From an uncultured Alphaproteobacteria bacterium (GTDB lineage: Bacteria > Pseudomonadota > Alphaproteobacteria > Rhodobacterales > Rhodobacteraceae): DNA of 64,000 bases. The notes under the pieces were generated by a model that was given only the letters and a program-made list of their open reading frames with translations, ran no database searches and was not told where the DNA came from. The stretch covers positions 18,346-82,345 of the forward strand of contig CACESU010000003.1 of the NCBI GenBank assembly GCA_902562285.1, read 5' to 3'. The translations under genes were made by a program, and so were the position numbers. Shown piece by piece: positions 46,013 to 54,434 of this stretch (within the stretch, counting starts at the first letter, position 1; each line of letters begins with the position of its first letter).

Positions 46013-46034
46013 TGAAAAAACAAAAAAATACTAA
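45888..46034 (+). pseudogene. Truncated integrase (N-terminal 48 codons)
   Basis: The start region is nearly identical to the complete integrase (MASYRKRNAKWQVQVRHHNV) and keeps its ribosome site. After about 41 codons the similarity stops abruptly and the frame ends at TAA. The whole catalytic domain is missing, so the second element can no longer excise by itself. It is the remnant of a tandem insertion whose catalytic half was lost. Confidence 0.88.
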
Positions 46035-46109
46035 TCAATTTTGATTTTTTTGATCTAACCATATAAAAAGAATAAAAAAGATCCTTTAAAAATTAAATAT
46101 TTTTTTATT

Positions 46110-46844
46110 TTAATCTATAACTGTGTTTCCACCGTAATAATAAAAAAGAAAATATACTAAAATCAGAATTGTAAGAACCGTAAAACTGAAACCAAGAAAT
46201 GTACCTACAGCAATTTTAGATACTTCGTAAAACCAAATCTTCATACTTGATAAATTTTTACCTTGTTCTTTTATTCTTTTTTTAAGGCTAATTTTATCAG
46301 CAATAAACTCAAACGAGTTTCTATAAGCCTCTGAAAGAGTAGTTTTTTTGGAGTATTTTGACTTTATGATATCATCATCTAAAATTTCAATTTTTAATCC
46401 TAGGTTTTTAAATTTTTCAATTTGAGCTAAAGATTTTTCCTTTTTATAGTCCCCCTCAAATTCGAAAGGTAAAAGTACGAACACTTTGATATTTTGAAAT
46501 TTTGAATTAATTTCTTTGAAAAGTTTAGTTAGTAAATTATCTGAAAAACTCTCAGAAAAATTTAGTAAAATAATTGTCTCTAAATTTTTATGTGAATATT
46601 TCAGAAATGGCTTTAAAGAAGGGGAATTCTCAAATAATATTTCGTTACTAATATTTAAAATTAAGTTATTATTCAAAAGATCTGAATTTGATGAATGGAT
46701 TTTTTTTTCAATTAAGTTTTCAGTTCTATTTTCAATAAGTAAAAAAAGTTTAAAGATACATTCATAATTTTTTTCAAAAAATAACAAGCATTCACATCCA
46801 TAAATACCTATTCCAACAACTAACTTATCTTTTATTCCATTCAA
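46110..46844 (-). CDS. FtsZ-like protein lacking the G-box, with C-terminal membrane anchor
   Basis: The 244-aa product aligns with the FtsZ GTPase domain. VVGIGIYGCECLLFFEKN (residues 9-26) corresponds to the FtsZ VIGVGGGGCNAV strand. 'KVFVLLPFEFEGDYKKEKSL' (120-139) corresponds to the FtsZ VxTKPFxFEGxxR segment. The following IEKFKNLGLKIEILDDD and KKTTLSEAYRNSFEF match the FtsZ order. The GGGTGTG loop that binds GTP is absent (SESFSDNLL at the place), so GTP binding is doubtful. A membrane helix follows at about 210-234, near the C-terminus. TTG at 46844 is the start, supported by AGGTG. It is the last gene of the helicase-led operon. The assignment is by eye. Confidence 0.65.
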   Translation of the reverse strand: MNGIKDKLVVGIGIYGCECLLFFEKNYECIFKLFLLIENRTENLIEKKIHSSNSDLLNNNLILNISNEILFENSPSLKPFLKYSHKNLETIILLNFSESFSDNLLTKLFKEINSKFQNIKVFVLLPFEFEGDYKKEKSLAQIEKFKNLGLKIEILDDDIIKSKYSKKTTLSEAYRNSFEFIADKISLKKRIKEQGKNLSSMKIWFYEVSKIAVGTFLGFSFTVLTILILVYFLFYYYGGNTVID

Positions 46845-46890
46845 TGAGTAACACCTTTCAGAAATTTAAACTCTATATTTTATTTAATTT

Positions 46891-47574
46891 TTACCTTTCA
46901 ATATCTTTAATGCTAAACAATGTTACTGGCTTTTCTTGACCATCGTCTATTAAGTCACTTTCAAAAGAGATAAGAAGGAATATATTTTGTGAACCATAAC
47001 TTGATTCATTAGAAAATTCTTCACCACCATAGCGCCATAATCCACTAGAAAAATAATCACCAATCCCTCTTCCAAGACATTTCGTTTCAATTGTTCTATT
47101 TTGTTCATCTACAGTCGGATTGCATAATAATTTAGTAGTCGTCATTCCAATTAACTGTGAAGGATCTTCTTGTCCTTCAACATAGCCACTGATGTACAAA
47201 GGATATGCGAATGTAATAGGCTCTAATTCACCATTTTTATGTTGAATAAGCCAAACTGACCAAAAATTATAAGCACCATACATACATCCCAAAGTATATA
47301 TGGTAGACTGATTAAATCGATACATACGATTATAATTATTGAACCATTCACTCCCACGATTAGTATAATCCCATACACACTGTCCATTGTTACTCTCAAA
47401 TTCTTTTGCAACATCCTTGAAAATAATCTTTGCTTTTGTTTGAATTTTATCAAAAAGATGCAAGGGAATTTTATCAGCTTTTACTTCAGAAACCTTAGTA
47501 AAGCAGGTTAACAATGCTATAAACATTACAAATTTTATACTATTTAATAAGGATATTTTATAACTCATGATCAT
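46891..47574 (-). CDS. Secreted DUF1176-like protein (paralogue 1)
   Basis: The 227-aa protein has a signal peptide (about residues 1-33, ending EVKA). A domain follows with 'CMYGAYNFWSVWLIQHKNG', LLCNPTVD and 'CLGRGIGDYFSSGLWRY', the pattern of the DUF1176 family. Function is unknown. It is a clear paralogue of the next upstream gene. It lies 46 bp before the FtsZ-like gene and 19 bp after its paralogue, on the same strand. Confidence 0.65.
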   Translation of the reverse strand: MIMSYKISLLNSIKFVMFIALLTCFTKVSEVKADKIPLHLFDKIQTKAKIIFKDVAKEFESNNGQCVWDYTNRGSEWFNNYNRMYRFNQSTIYTLGCMYGAYNFWSVWLIQHKNGELEPITFAYPLYISGYVEGQEDPSQLIGMTTTKLLCNPTVDEQNRTIETKCLGRGIGDYFSSGLWRYGGEEFSNESSYGSQNIFLLISFESDLIDDGQEKPVTLFSIKDIER

Positions 47575-47593
47575 AGTTCAGTTAAGTTTTTAT

Positions 47594-48499
47594 TTAATTA
47601 AAATCTAATAATGTTATTGGGTTTTTTTTTGAATCAAGAGTGAAGTCAGCCTTGAAATTTATCAACTGAAATTCGATAAAATCTTTTTTTGGTTTTTCTG
47701 AAAGCCATGCATCCACTTTTTTTATATTTAATTTCCAAGTGCCGTAAGTTGCAACATCACCTATACCCCTACCTTTACACATTGTACTTATGGTCATTTT
47801 TTTTTTATTATATGTTGGATTACAAAGGCTATAAGTATTTGTAATACCAATTATTTTTGGTTTAAATTTCTTTGATAAACTAACTTCTATTATCTCAGGA
47901 TAAGAAAAAGTTATAGGTTTAAAACTACCGTCATTTTCTTGCAGCAAATAGACAAACCAAGCATTATAAGAACCATGTAAGCACTTTAAATAAAAAATAC
48001 TTGTATCACCAAATTCTACTTTTCCACTAATTTGTGGTGGTCTATCCCATTCACATCCCTCGCTCTCATACCCACGAACATAACCTAGACCTGAAAAGAT
48101 CTTCTGTGCTGCAAGAGTAGCCTTATTTAACTGAATATCAGAATAAGCAAATTCCTTACTAAAAATTACTAAAAAAAGTAGCGTAAAAATGGGGAGAATT
48201 TTGAATAATAAGATATTAGTTCTCTTAATTTTATTTATAAAATTATTTTTTCTAAACTCACCCAAAATTTTCCTATCCCCCTGAAGACACAACAGATGAA
48301 AAGGGTAATAATCTCTTATTAAATAAAAACTAAATTCAAAAAATTTAGATTGTTCACAATCTGGGTATAATAATTCTTCCTTATAGAATGGCTTTACATT
48401 TTCAGGATCTAATTTGGTTTCAAATGGGATACTGGATATTATTTTTTCTTTCTTAAGCACTTGAAAAAAAGTAGCTATTTTCTTTAATAGATCAAACAT
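47594..48499 (-). CDS. Membrane-anchored DUF1176-like protein (paralogue 2)
   Basis: The 301-aa protein has a cytoplasmic N-terminal part (about 90 residues), one membrane helix ('ILLFKILPIFTLLFLVIFS', about 97-115) and a periplasmic domain similar to paralogue 1 ('CLHGSYNAWFVYLLQENDG', 'CNPTYNKKK', 'CKGRGIGD'). The cytoplasmic part has two cysteines but no recognised domain. It overlaps the protein-E-like gene by 8 bp. The paired soluble and anchored copies suggest one senses or binds something across the membrane. Confidence 0.65.
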   Translation of the reverse strand: MFDLLKKIATFFQVLKKEKIISSIPFETKLDPENVKPFYKEELLYPDCEQSKFFEFSFYLIRDYYPFHLLCLQGDRKILGEFRKNNFINKIKRTNILLFKILPIFTLLFLVIFSKEFAYSDIQLNKATLAAQKIFSGLGYVRGYESEGCEWDRPPQISGKVEFGDTSIFYLKCLHGSYNAWFVYLLQENDGSFKPITFSYPEIIEVSLSKKFKPKIIGITNTYSLCNPTYNKKKMTISTMCKGRGIGDVATYGTWKLNIKKVDAWLSEKPKKDFIEFQLINFKADFTLDSKKNPITLLDFN

Positions 48500-48968
48500 C
48501 TTCTCGAGTCCTATTTAGTTGTTTTTTAATTTTATCAAATTTTTTTGTCATACTGTTAAATTCACACACAAATGAAATAATAAAGTTACCAACAGTATTA
48601 GGAGTTGAAACGTCCATCCATTCTGGTTGAGGTTTTAAAGAGCGAATAATCTCACCTTTTCCACCTCTCTGTTTAAAAAAAAATCTCTTGTACAAACTAA
48701 TATTTTTATTTTCACAGTCAGCTACCACCAAAGATATATGTGACATTTCTCCTTTATCTTCAAAATCGATAGGGTAATCAGTAAGTTCTGCATAGGTTAA
48801 TAAACCCTTCTTTTCTTTTATCAATGACGTATTAACATAATAAAAATTTATATTCTTATCATAAACTATAAACTCCCAATTATCATAATCTTCGTGTTTA
48901 TTTTCAATTGAATAACCCAGACAAGGGAACAATAATAATAATAAAGTTAATTTCTTAATCATAATCAT
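48492..48968 (-). CDS. Secreted protein similar to surface-adhesin protein E
   Basis: The 158-aa protein has a signal peptide (about residues 1-21). A single domain follows: 'FYYVNTSLIKEKKGLLTYAEL', a central 'VVADCENKNISLYKR', and the end 'PNTVGNFIISFVCEF'. This is the layout of the protein-E/Surface-adhesin E family, with two cysteines that pair. Adhesion in other bacteria does not prove the role here. It overlaps both neighbours (8 bp and 14 bp), so it is part of the helicase operon. Confidence 0.65.
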   Translation of the reverse strand: MIMIKKLTLLLLLFPCLGYSIENKHEDYDNWEFIVYDKNINFYYVNTSLIKEKKGLLTYAELTDYPIDFEDKGEMSHISLVVADCENKNISLYKRFFFKQRGGKGEIIRSLKPQPEWMDVSTPNTVGNFIISFVCEFNSMTKKFDKIKKQLNRTREDV

Positions 48969-49158
48969 TTTGGTCTACTGAATTTTCAGAAATTTTTATT
49001 GGGAACGGAATTATGTTAGAATTTATTTTTTTTAAATTTTCTTTTTCAATTATTTCGAGAATTGATCCTAAAAGCTCTTCCTCTGACTTATACAGGTCTT
49101 TCTCCCTAACATTTTGTTCACGCATATAATTATTTATTTTATCAAGAATTTTCTCCAT
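48955..49158 (-). CDS. Small charged hypothetical protein (67 aa)
   Basis: Seven bases after the helicase stop and overlapping the protein-E-like gene by 14 bp. The protein is acidic and helical (NNYMREQNVREKDLYKSEEE). No family is recognised. The tight spacing supports it as a real gene. Confidence 0.6.
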   Translation of the reverse strand: MEKILDKINNYMREQNVREKDLYKSEEELLGSILEIIEKENLKKINSNIIPFPIKISENSVDQNDYD

Positions 49159-49165
49159 AATAACC

Positions 49166-50839
49166 TTAATACTCCTTATGTTTTATCATATTTATAAATT
49201 TTCCTTTTGCTTCTTCCGGTATCCTACTCCACATTGAAATAAGAACATCTGAACCAGAACTGAGAATATCTTTCTCAAGAGACGGATTTAATTTTTTTGA
49301 TAATTTAATATCTTCTTCCGATAATCTCATCCCTATTGATATAGCACCGTCTCTATAAGCATCTCTTAAGTGTATTTGAAATTCAGTATGCAAATTTTCA
49401 CCACAAGAATGACATGTTTTATTAGATAGAGGATTTACTGCATGACATTTCTGACACTCGATTATCTGTGGTTTTGGGCATGGAAATTCGTGACCACATG
49501 ATGAACAATTCTTATCTGATAGTTGGCAATTATTCTCACAGATAGGACAGATTTTTACTGATGGTTTTTTGTTACCCTTTATAAAGTGTGACTTCATCTC
49601 TCTTTCCACACGATGGGCATATTTTTCCAATGTATCAAGAATTGGCATTACGACATAGGCTCTACTCATGTCATGGTTTCCCATAGTTCGCACTACCCGA
49701 CCAATAGACTGCCTGAAAGCAAGTTCTGTTCTGGCATTTGGTAAATAGACTAATATCCTTAATCTTTTTATATCTACTCCCTCAGATACCATGGCAACAG
49801 ATACAATCCATTTTTTTGTTGTATTTCTAAAGGCTGCAATTCTTTGTTCTGAATTTGAAAGATTACTGTGTACTAGTGTAGGTTTCTCACCATCTAGCTT
49901 CTCCAAAATATCAGACATATATTCTGCCATCTCAATATTGGGCGCAATTACTAAACCGCCAGCATTTGGTAGAGTTAAACGCTGATCATTTAATTTTTCT
50001 ATTCCATACTTTAACATAGTAGCCTGATATGAATTTAAGTCCGGGGTAACCTCATCTTCCATATATTTTGGTGTACAGGCTAACTTATAAAAATCGACAG
50101 CTTGTTTTAAACCCCTAACATTTTTTAATTGATTAGGAATATCTGGGGTAGAATTACCACTTACTTTTATACCAGGACCACCATCACAGCGGACTGTAAA
50201 TTTTCCCTCATGACGATGGAAAGTTACGGGCCGACAGTACCCTAATTCCACAGCCTCACCATAACTTAGGGTAAACATTCCGTCGTCTGGTTGATTAATC
50301 TTACCTTTATCATCAAAGGCTAGCCAAATAGTTTCATTACCGTCGGAACGCATTGGAGTTCCAGTTAGAATTAAAGAATATTTAGCATTATCAAAAGCAC
50401 TATCTGCACCATCGCCCCAAGCAGCTTTCACTGCAGCGTGATGATGCTCGTCGCAAATAACTAAAGTACGAATAGAATTGCAAACTTTTTGAAATTCAAC
50501 TTGGAGATTTGTTATTGCTGACCAAGTTGAGCAAAGATCTACTCCATAGCTCTCTATCCCTTGGTCAGCACCAGTTATTTTTGACATATGTCTTCCAGTG
50601 ACAGTTTGATATTCACTAGCCCATTGCCTCACAACCTCTGTTCTTGGAGCAATAACAACTACCCTATCGATTTCTTTTTTTGCCAATAACTCATTAGCTA
50701 TCACAGAAGCACAAATTGTTTTTCCAGCACCAGGTGCTGCATTTATTATAAAATGTTTGCTTCCATTATTATTAATAAACCATGACAAACATTTTTTTAT
50801 TGCCAATGATTGCCATTTTCTTAAATTTAAATTGGACAT
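49166..50839 (-). CDS. SF2 DEAD/DEAH-type helicase with C-terminal zinc ribbons
   Basis: The 557-aa protein has Walker A NAAPGAGKTICASVIA (about residue 33), DEHH Walker B (VICDEHHHA), motif III-type LTGTPMRSDG, and a second RecA domain with motif VI FRQSIGRVVRT. It resembles the helicases found in restriction and phage-defence loci. The C-terminus has four Cys-x-x-Cys pairs in two zinc ribbons ('CPICENNCQLSDKNCSSCG', 'CQKCHAVNPLSNKTCHSCG'). It heads the run that ends with the FtsZ-like gene. The nucleic-acid target is unknown. Confidence 0.88.
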   Translation of the reverse strand: MSNLNLRKWQSLAIKKCLSWFINNNGSKHFIINAAPGAGKTICASVIANELLAKKEIDRVVVIAPRTEVVRQWASEYQTVTGRHMSKITGADQGIESYGVDLCSTWSAITNLQVEFQKVCNSIRTLVICDEHHHAAVKAAWGDGADSAFDNAKYSLILTGTPMRSDGNETIWLAFDDKGKINQPDDGMFTLSYGEAVELGYCRPVTFHRHEGKFTVRCDGGPGIKVSGNSTPDIPNQLKNVRGLKQAVDFYKLACTPKYMEDEVTPDLNSYQATMLKYGIEKLNDQRLTLPNAGGLVIAPNIEMAEYMSDILEKLDGEKPTLVHSNLSNSEQRIAAFRNTTKKWIVSVAMVSEGVDIKRLRILVYLPNARTELAFRQSIGRVVRTMGNHDMSRAYVVMPILDTLEKYAHRVEREMKSHFIKGNKKPSVKICPICENNCQLSDKNCSSCGHEFPCPKPQIIECQKCHAVNPLSNKTCHSCGENLHTEFQIHLRDAYRDGAISIGMRLSEEDIKLSKKLNPSLEKDILSSGSDVLISMWSRIPEEAKGKFINMIKHKEY

Positions 50840-50951
50840 TCTATTCCCTTTTTATTTTAACTAAATCAGGTTTGTGATCTATTTGGCATATGACATTTGA
50901 AGTTTAATAGCCCAAAGTCGATAACCTTTTGTTACTTTATTTTTTAAAAAA

Positions 50952-51218
50952 CTATGAATTACTAAACCAATATTCAGTAACTATAATTTCCCTTACTGGT
51001 AATTCTTTTGGAGAATGGCAAACCGTGTATTCGTTCGTCCTACGTATTGCCTTTGCCATAGAAACTTTCTCAGATTTTACCAAAAATCCATCTCTTTTAA
51101 ATGAAGTTATTGCTCTATGAAAACTTTGGACTCCAAATATTAAGAAAGCTTCTAATACGGTTACCCTGTACCCTTGTATCATATGTTCTTTTAAAGCTAA
51201 GTGTGATTGATAAGTCAT
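50952..51218 (-). CDS. Small helix-turn-helix protein (HTH_39-like)
   Basis: About 88 aa from the ATG at 51218 (MTYQSHLALKEHMI), preceded by AAGGAAAG. The frame extends to 51263, but that would start inside the promoter motif at 51251-51280. The segment 'ALKEHMIQGYRVTVLEAFLIFGVQSFHRAITSFKRDGFLV' fits the HTH_39/winged-helix pattern seen in phage proteins. It is led by one of five ECF-type promoters; the helicase start is 113 bp downstream, so they may be co-transcribed. Confidence 0.65.
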   Translation of the reverse strand: MTYQSHLALKEHMIQGYRVTVLEAFLIFGVQSFHRAITSFKRDGFLVKSEKVSMAKAIRRTNEYTVCHSPKELPVREIIVTEYWFSNS

Positions 51219-51250
51219 TTTACTTTCCTTTTTTCTACCTTTGAATAAGT

Positions 51251-51280
51251 GTCGAAATAGCAAGAAAAAATGTTGGAAAA
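51251..51280 (-). promoter_or_regulatory. ECF-type promoter 1 (HTH gene/helicase run)
   Basis: Minus strand: TTTTCCAACA, 16 bases, CGAC; the CGAC ends 33 nt before the ATG at 51218. Geometry equals the other four copies; the -35 has CC instead of AC. Confidence 0.7.
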
Positions 51281-51341
51281 AAATTAAATAATTTTATAAA
51301 TAAAATATTATTAATAAAATTTAATAATGTTTTACTTAAAA

Positions 51342-52178
51342 CTATTGAAAATTGACTGTTAATAAATCCCAGTTAGATTGGGTTCTAAATCTTACAGGCA
51401 AAATTGTTGTACCAACACCCGAAGTAGTAAAGACCACCCTTTTATTATCTTGATATAAACCACAATAAGCCTCTTTCGGTGCTTCTGTTGGCACCCATAA
51501 TGGACCCAAAAATGGAAACCTAATCTGCCCACAGTGCGTATGTCCTGAAATGAAAAATCCTCTTGAATTTGGATGAAATGCACCTGCTGGATCATGTGTA
51601 ATTGTAATTTTTGGCAAATTATTGCACTCTTTTGGGAACTCTACATATTCAAAACGTTTAGTATAATAATCGCCCAATCCCCTGATACATATTTGAGTCA
51701 TTTTGTTTCTAATTATCCTGACTTCATTTTCTAAAATTAATGCATGATTTAACTTAAACTGTTCTAACCATTGGTTAGGGTTAGACCAGGTTTCATAATT
51801 GCCCATCACAAAGATAGTTTTTAAAATATTATGTTGTGTCATTAATTTTATTAATTTATTTCTATGACTTTTCATATTTGATACTGATGTAGGATATGCT
51901 GTGTAATCGCCCAAAAAAAATAAAAAGTCAGGTTTTTGTTCTTTGACTTCTAAAAGAATTTTATTTAGTTTTTCATAATTTTTTAAATTGTCTTTGGTAT
52001 GAGTATCACCGATTACGGCAATTCTCAAAGAGGTTGGGATATTTATTTTATCTTTACCTTCTGAAAAGACTTCAATAGTAACTTCATTTAGTTCAGTTTT
52101 TAAGTTATTATTAATTACCAAGAAAAAATAAAATGATAAGATTGATATAAGTACAACAGCAATTATAAATCTTACCAT
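51342..52178 (-). CDS. Membrane-anchored calcineurin-like metallophosphoesterase
   Basis: The 278-aa protein has one N-terminal membrane helix (about residues 3-25) and a metallophosphoesterase domain with GDTHTKD, LGDYTAY, MGNYETW (Asn-Tyr-Glu in place of the common Asn-His-Glu), THDPAG and SGHTHCGQ. The usual metal ligands are otherwise present. YkuE/LpxG-type enzymes look similar, so a lipid or nucleotide phosphoester is possible. It lies 41 bp after the glycine-zipper-like gene in the second ECF-controlled unit. Confidence 0.85.
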   Translation of the reverse strand: MVRFIIAVVLISILSFYFFLVINNNLKTELNEVTIEVFSEGKDKINIPTSLRIAVIGDTHTKDNLKNYEKLNKILLEVKEQKPDFLFFLGDYTAYPTSVSNMKSHRNKLIKLMTQHNILKTIFVMGNYETWSNPNQWLEQFKLNHALILENEVRIIRNKMTQICIRGLGDYYTKRFEYVEFPKECNNLPKITITHDPAGAFHPNSRGFFISGHTHCGQIRFPFLGPLWVPTEAPKEAYCGLYQDNKRVVFTTSGVGTTILPVRFRTQSNWDLLTVNFQ

Positions 52179-52219
52179 TTTATTATTTGAAATTTTAAAT
52201 TTTTAATTAAAGATCACTT

Positions 52220-52906
52220 TTAGTTTTGCATCTCTTCTTCATTCAAAACATAACCTACTTTACCAATCTGTGTATTCGGACCATAGTCTTTGTGCTTAAG
52301 AATACTTTCTTCAATATATAAATTCTTTACTTTATATTCTGCTCTTTCAAGAACCGTGTTCGTATCATCTACTTTTAGGGCAACATAAATGCTCATATTT
52401 TCATCATCAGCTGAGTTAGTATTACTCTTACCTTTATTAACTAATTTAAAATATATTGGATCACTATTAGCAGCCATATTTTCTAGAATTTCCATTATGA
52501 TAATTGGGTCCTCTACTCTTTCAACAACAAAATAACACCCTCCTTCTAAAATAACAGTACCAGCACCAATAACAACACCAGCAATAATAGTTGTTGGAGC
52601 CATAATAATAGATCCTACGGTTCCAACTAGACCAGCTGTGCCACCCATAATACCAACCGTTCCAGCTGCAGAAGCTCCACCTGCTGTTGAACCAAGCATT
52701 GTAGCACCGGTAACTGCGTGAGTTAAGGTGTAAAATCCTGCAGCTTTTGCACCCATGCCAACTGCTGCAACTCCAGTACCTGCAGTTGCTTCTGCTCCAG
52801 TACCAATACTGCCTAGCAGATTACTTGGCCTATAATCACAAACACCAGCAAAAGATGATGTAGCTATAAAAGAACTAATTATAGATATATTTATTATTTT
52901 AAACAT
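52220..52906 (-). CDS. Secreted glycine/alanine-rich, glycine-zipper-like protein
   Basis: The 228-aa product has a signal peptide (about residues 1-20, ending SSFAG). A long Gly/Ala/Thr-rich hydrophobic stretch (residues about 32-120) with many Gly-x-x-x-Gly spacings follows, such as 'GTAGLVGTVGSIIMAPTTI'. The remaining C-terminal part is charged. Such stretches can insert in membranes or form pores. No named family is claimed. Ten bases separate it from the upstream gene, so it belongs to the unit starting at 53839. Confidence 0.6.
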   Translation of the reverse strand: MFKIINISIISSFIATSSFAGVCDYRPSNLLGSIGTGAEATAGTGVAAVGMGAKAAGFYTLTHAVTGATMLGSTAGGASAAGTVGIMGGTAGLVGTVGSIIMAPTTIIAGVVIGAGTVILEGGCYFVVERVEDPIIIMEILENMAANSDPIYFKLVNKGKSNTNSADDENMSIYVALKVDDTNTVLERAEYKVKNLYIEESILKHKDYGPNTQIGKVGYVLNEEEMQN

Positions 52907-52915
52907 TTTTTTTTC

Positions 52916-53839
52916 CTAATGTACTCTTTCATTTTCATTTTGAAAAAAGGATTTATCTCCCTCTTCCTTAGTTTTAAATAAACCTTCGAAATACCACTCC
53001 TCACTGTGTGGAGAAGACGCAAAAACCCAAATATCCCTTAGGTCCTTGGTAGTCAATTTCCCAGACCATATCTTAGGAACATGTTCCCACTCAAAACCTA
53101 CTTTTTCATGATAGTATTCTCTCAGGTTCTCTTTCTCCTCCTCTGTGGGTTCCGCACCATTATTTAATTCATTATATCTCTTATCCCCTTCTTCAATTCC
53201 ATTTATACTTTTTAAATCTTGATATTCTTCAGATTGATCACATTCTAATTGATTTTGGAAATCGTCTTCGGTAAATTGAAAGCCGTGGTCATTTTCACAT
53301 ATAATTTGAAGTTCTAATTCATATTTATCTAATATCTCTTGTTGTTCCTCTTTTGACTTATTCTGTAATTCATTTAAAGTTAAAGGAATTGTCCTAGTAA
53401 GGGCTCTTGAAATTTCTACTGGCATTGGAAGGATTTTAGATAAAAAATTATCTGGATTATTTTGTTTTTTTTGAATGTAGCAATTCACTAAATGCTTCCA
53501 ATTTTTTTCATAAGTAGTATTTAAATCTCTTGCAAAACTAGGACTAATTGTTGAAATTTTTGATACTACCTCATCTTTAAATTTACCGTTGTGAAAATCA
53601 TATGTATGTAAAGTTTTTAAAAAGAAGATAAATTCGTTAGGATCTACAATATCAGTAAAGAAAGTATTTTCAAAACTATAAGAAGGTGTTTCAGATGTTT
53701 GAAGCAATGAAAAACTTCCGCTAACATTTAAAAAACATTCTACTTTACTTATCAAAACTTCATAGTCTTGGTGATCTTTACCATTACACAAACTTTGATG
53801 ATGTTCTGCTAATAATACTTTTTTTATTTTTTCTTTCAT
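52916..53839 (-). CDS. Acidic hypothetical protein (307 aa)
   Basis: The first gene of the second ECF-controlled unit; its ATG is 37 bp after the CGAC of promoter 2, and GGAAAG supplies the ribosome site. The protein is acidic with Glu/Gln-rich helices ('LNELQNKSKEEQQEILDKYE') and no membrane segment. I recognise no domain. The N-terminal half has 'LLAEHHQSLCNG', which could be part of an enzyme but is not diagnostic. Confidence 0.6.
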   Translation of the reverse strand: MKEKIKKVLLAEHHQSLCNGKDHQDYEVLISKVECFLNVSGSFSLLQTSETPSYSFENTFFTDIVDPNEFIFFLKTLHTYDFHNGKFKDEVVSKISTISPSFARDLNTTYEKNWKHLVNCYIQKKQNNPDNFLSKILPMPVEISRALTRTIPLTLNELQNKSKEEQQEILDKYELELQIICENDHGFQFTEDDFQNQLECDQSEEYQDLKSINGIEEGDKRYNELNNGAEPTEEEKENLREYYHEKVGFEWEHVPKIWSGKLTTKDLRDIWVFASSPHSEEWYFEGLFKTKEEGDKSFFQNENERVH

Positions 53840-53876
53840 CGTTATTTATACTTTCCTTTATTCCCTCTGATTAAGT

Positions 53877-53906
53877 GTCGAAAGAAAAAGAAAAAATGTT
53901 GTAAAA
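53877..53906 (-). promoter_or_regulatory. ECF-type promoter 2 (307-aa/glycine-zipper/phosphoesterase unit)
   Basis: Minus strand: TTTTACAACA, 16 bases, CGAC. The start codon at 53839 lies 37 bp downstream of the CGAC. Confidence 0.75.
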
Positions 53907-53936
53907 AAATAAATTTTTTTCAACATGGAATTTTTT

Positions 53937-54434
53937 TTATTGAAAGTGTGGAGTGCAAGCTAATGAGGTAATTGCCTTTTCATTAGGCCATCGGTCGGGC
54001 CACATTTCTACTTTCCAATCCTCTAGCTCATCAAAGATATAAATTGGCTGTAAATCTATAACATCAATTGTCTTTTCATACCATTTTGTTACTTCCTCAA
54101 CCGTAGCTTCAAAAATAAACTCATATCTATTGGGAGGAAGAACTCCCGGTGTATTTGAATCATCAAATATTTCTGGTAAAAGTTCTTTATGAAAATCGTC
54201 TGTAAAGCGTAAATGCATTTCTTTAACACGTAATTGCCCTAACTTCCAATCTCCTTGTATCTTAAAACTTACTACACCCTCATTTCTTTCCATTTTACCT
54301 TTATTTATAAAACCATTTGCTTCTAAAGCCATAATAGTTGGTATGGGAGTAAAGGGTTGTGTACATTTAAGATTTTCAATCACATGAGCATTTATTGAAG
54401 CAATTGAAATAGCTGCTGCCTTTAATATTTCCAT
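53937..54434 (-). CDS. Hypothetical protein (165 aa)
   Basis: No family is recognised. The protein has no signal peptide or membrane helix beyond a short Ala/Ile N-terminus. It has aromatic-rich strands ('RYEFIFEATVEEVTKWYEK', 'DWKVEMWPDRWPNEK') and two cysteines. The ATG at 54434 has no strong ribosome site. It is on the same strand as the operon to the right, but separated from it by about 160-350 bases of sequence lacking the promoter motif. Confidence 0.55.
   Translation of the reverse strand: MEILKAAAISIASINAHVIENLKCTQPFTPIPTIMALEANGFINKGKMERNEGVVSFKIQGDWKLGQLRVKEMHLRFTDDFHKELLPEIFDDSNTPGVLPPNRYEFIFEATVEEVTKWYEKTIDVIDLQPIYIFDELEDWKVEMWPDRWPNEKAITSLACTPHFQ

Noticed and set aside
50914..50940. 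GTCG followed by TGTTAC-like sequence upstream of the helicase gene, resembling the ECF promoter motif
   Set aside because: Spacing is shorter than 16 bases and the AAAA run is missing; all five accepted sites share exact spacing.
52220..52906. Gly/Ala-rich sequence as a bacteriocin
   Set aside because: It is 228 aa with a normal Sec-type signal peptide, no leader cleavage motif and no immunity or export genes next to it.
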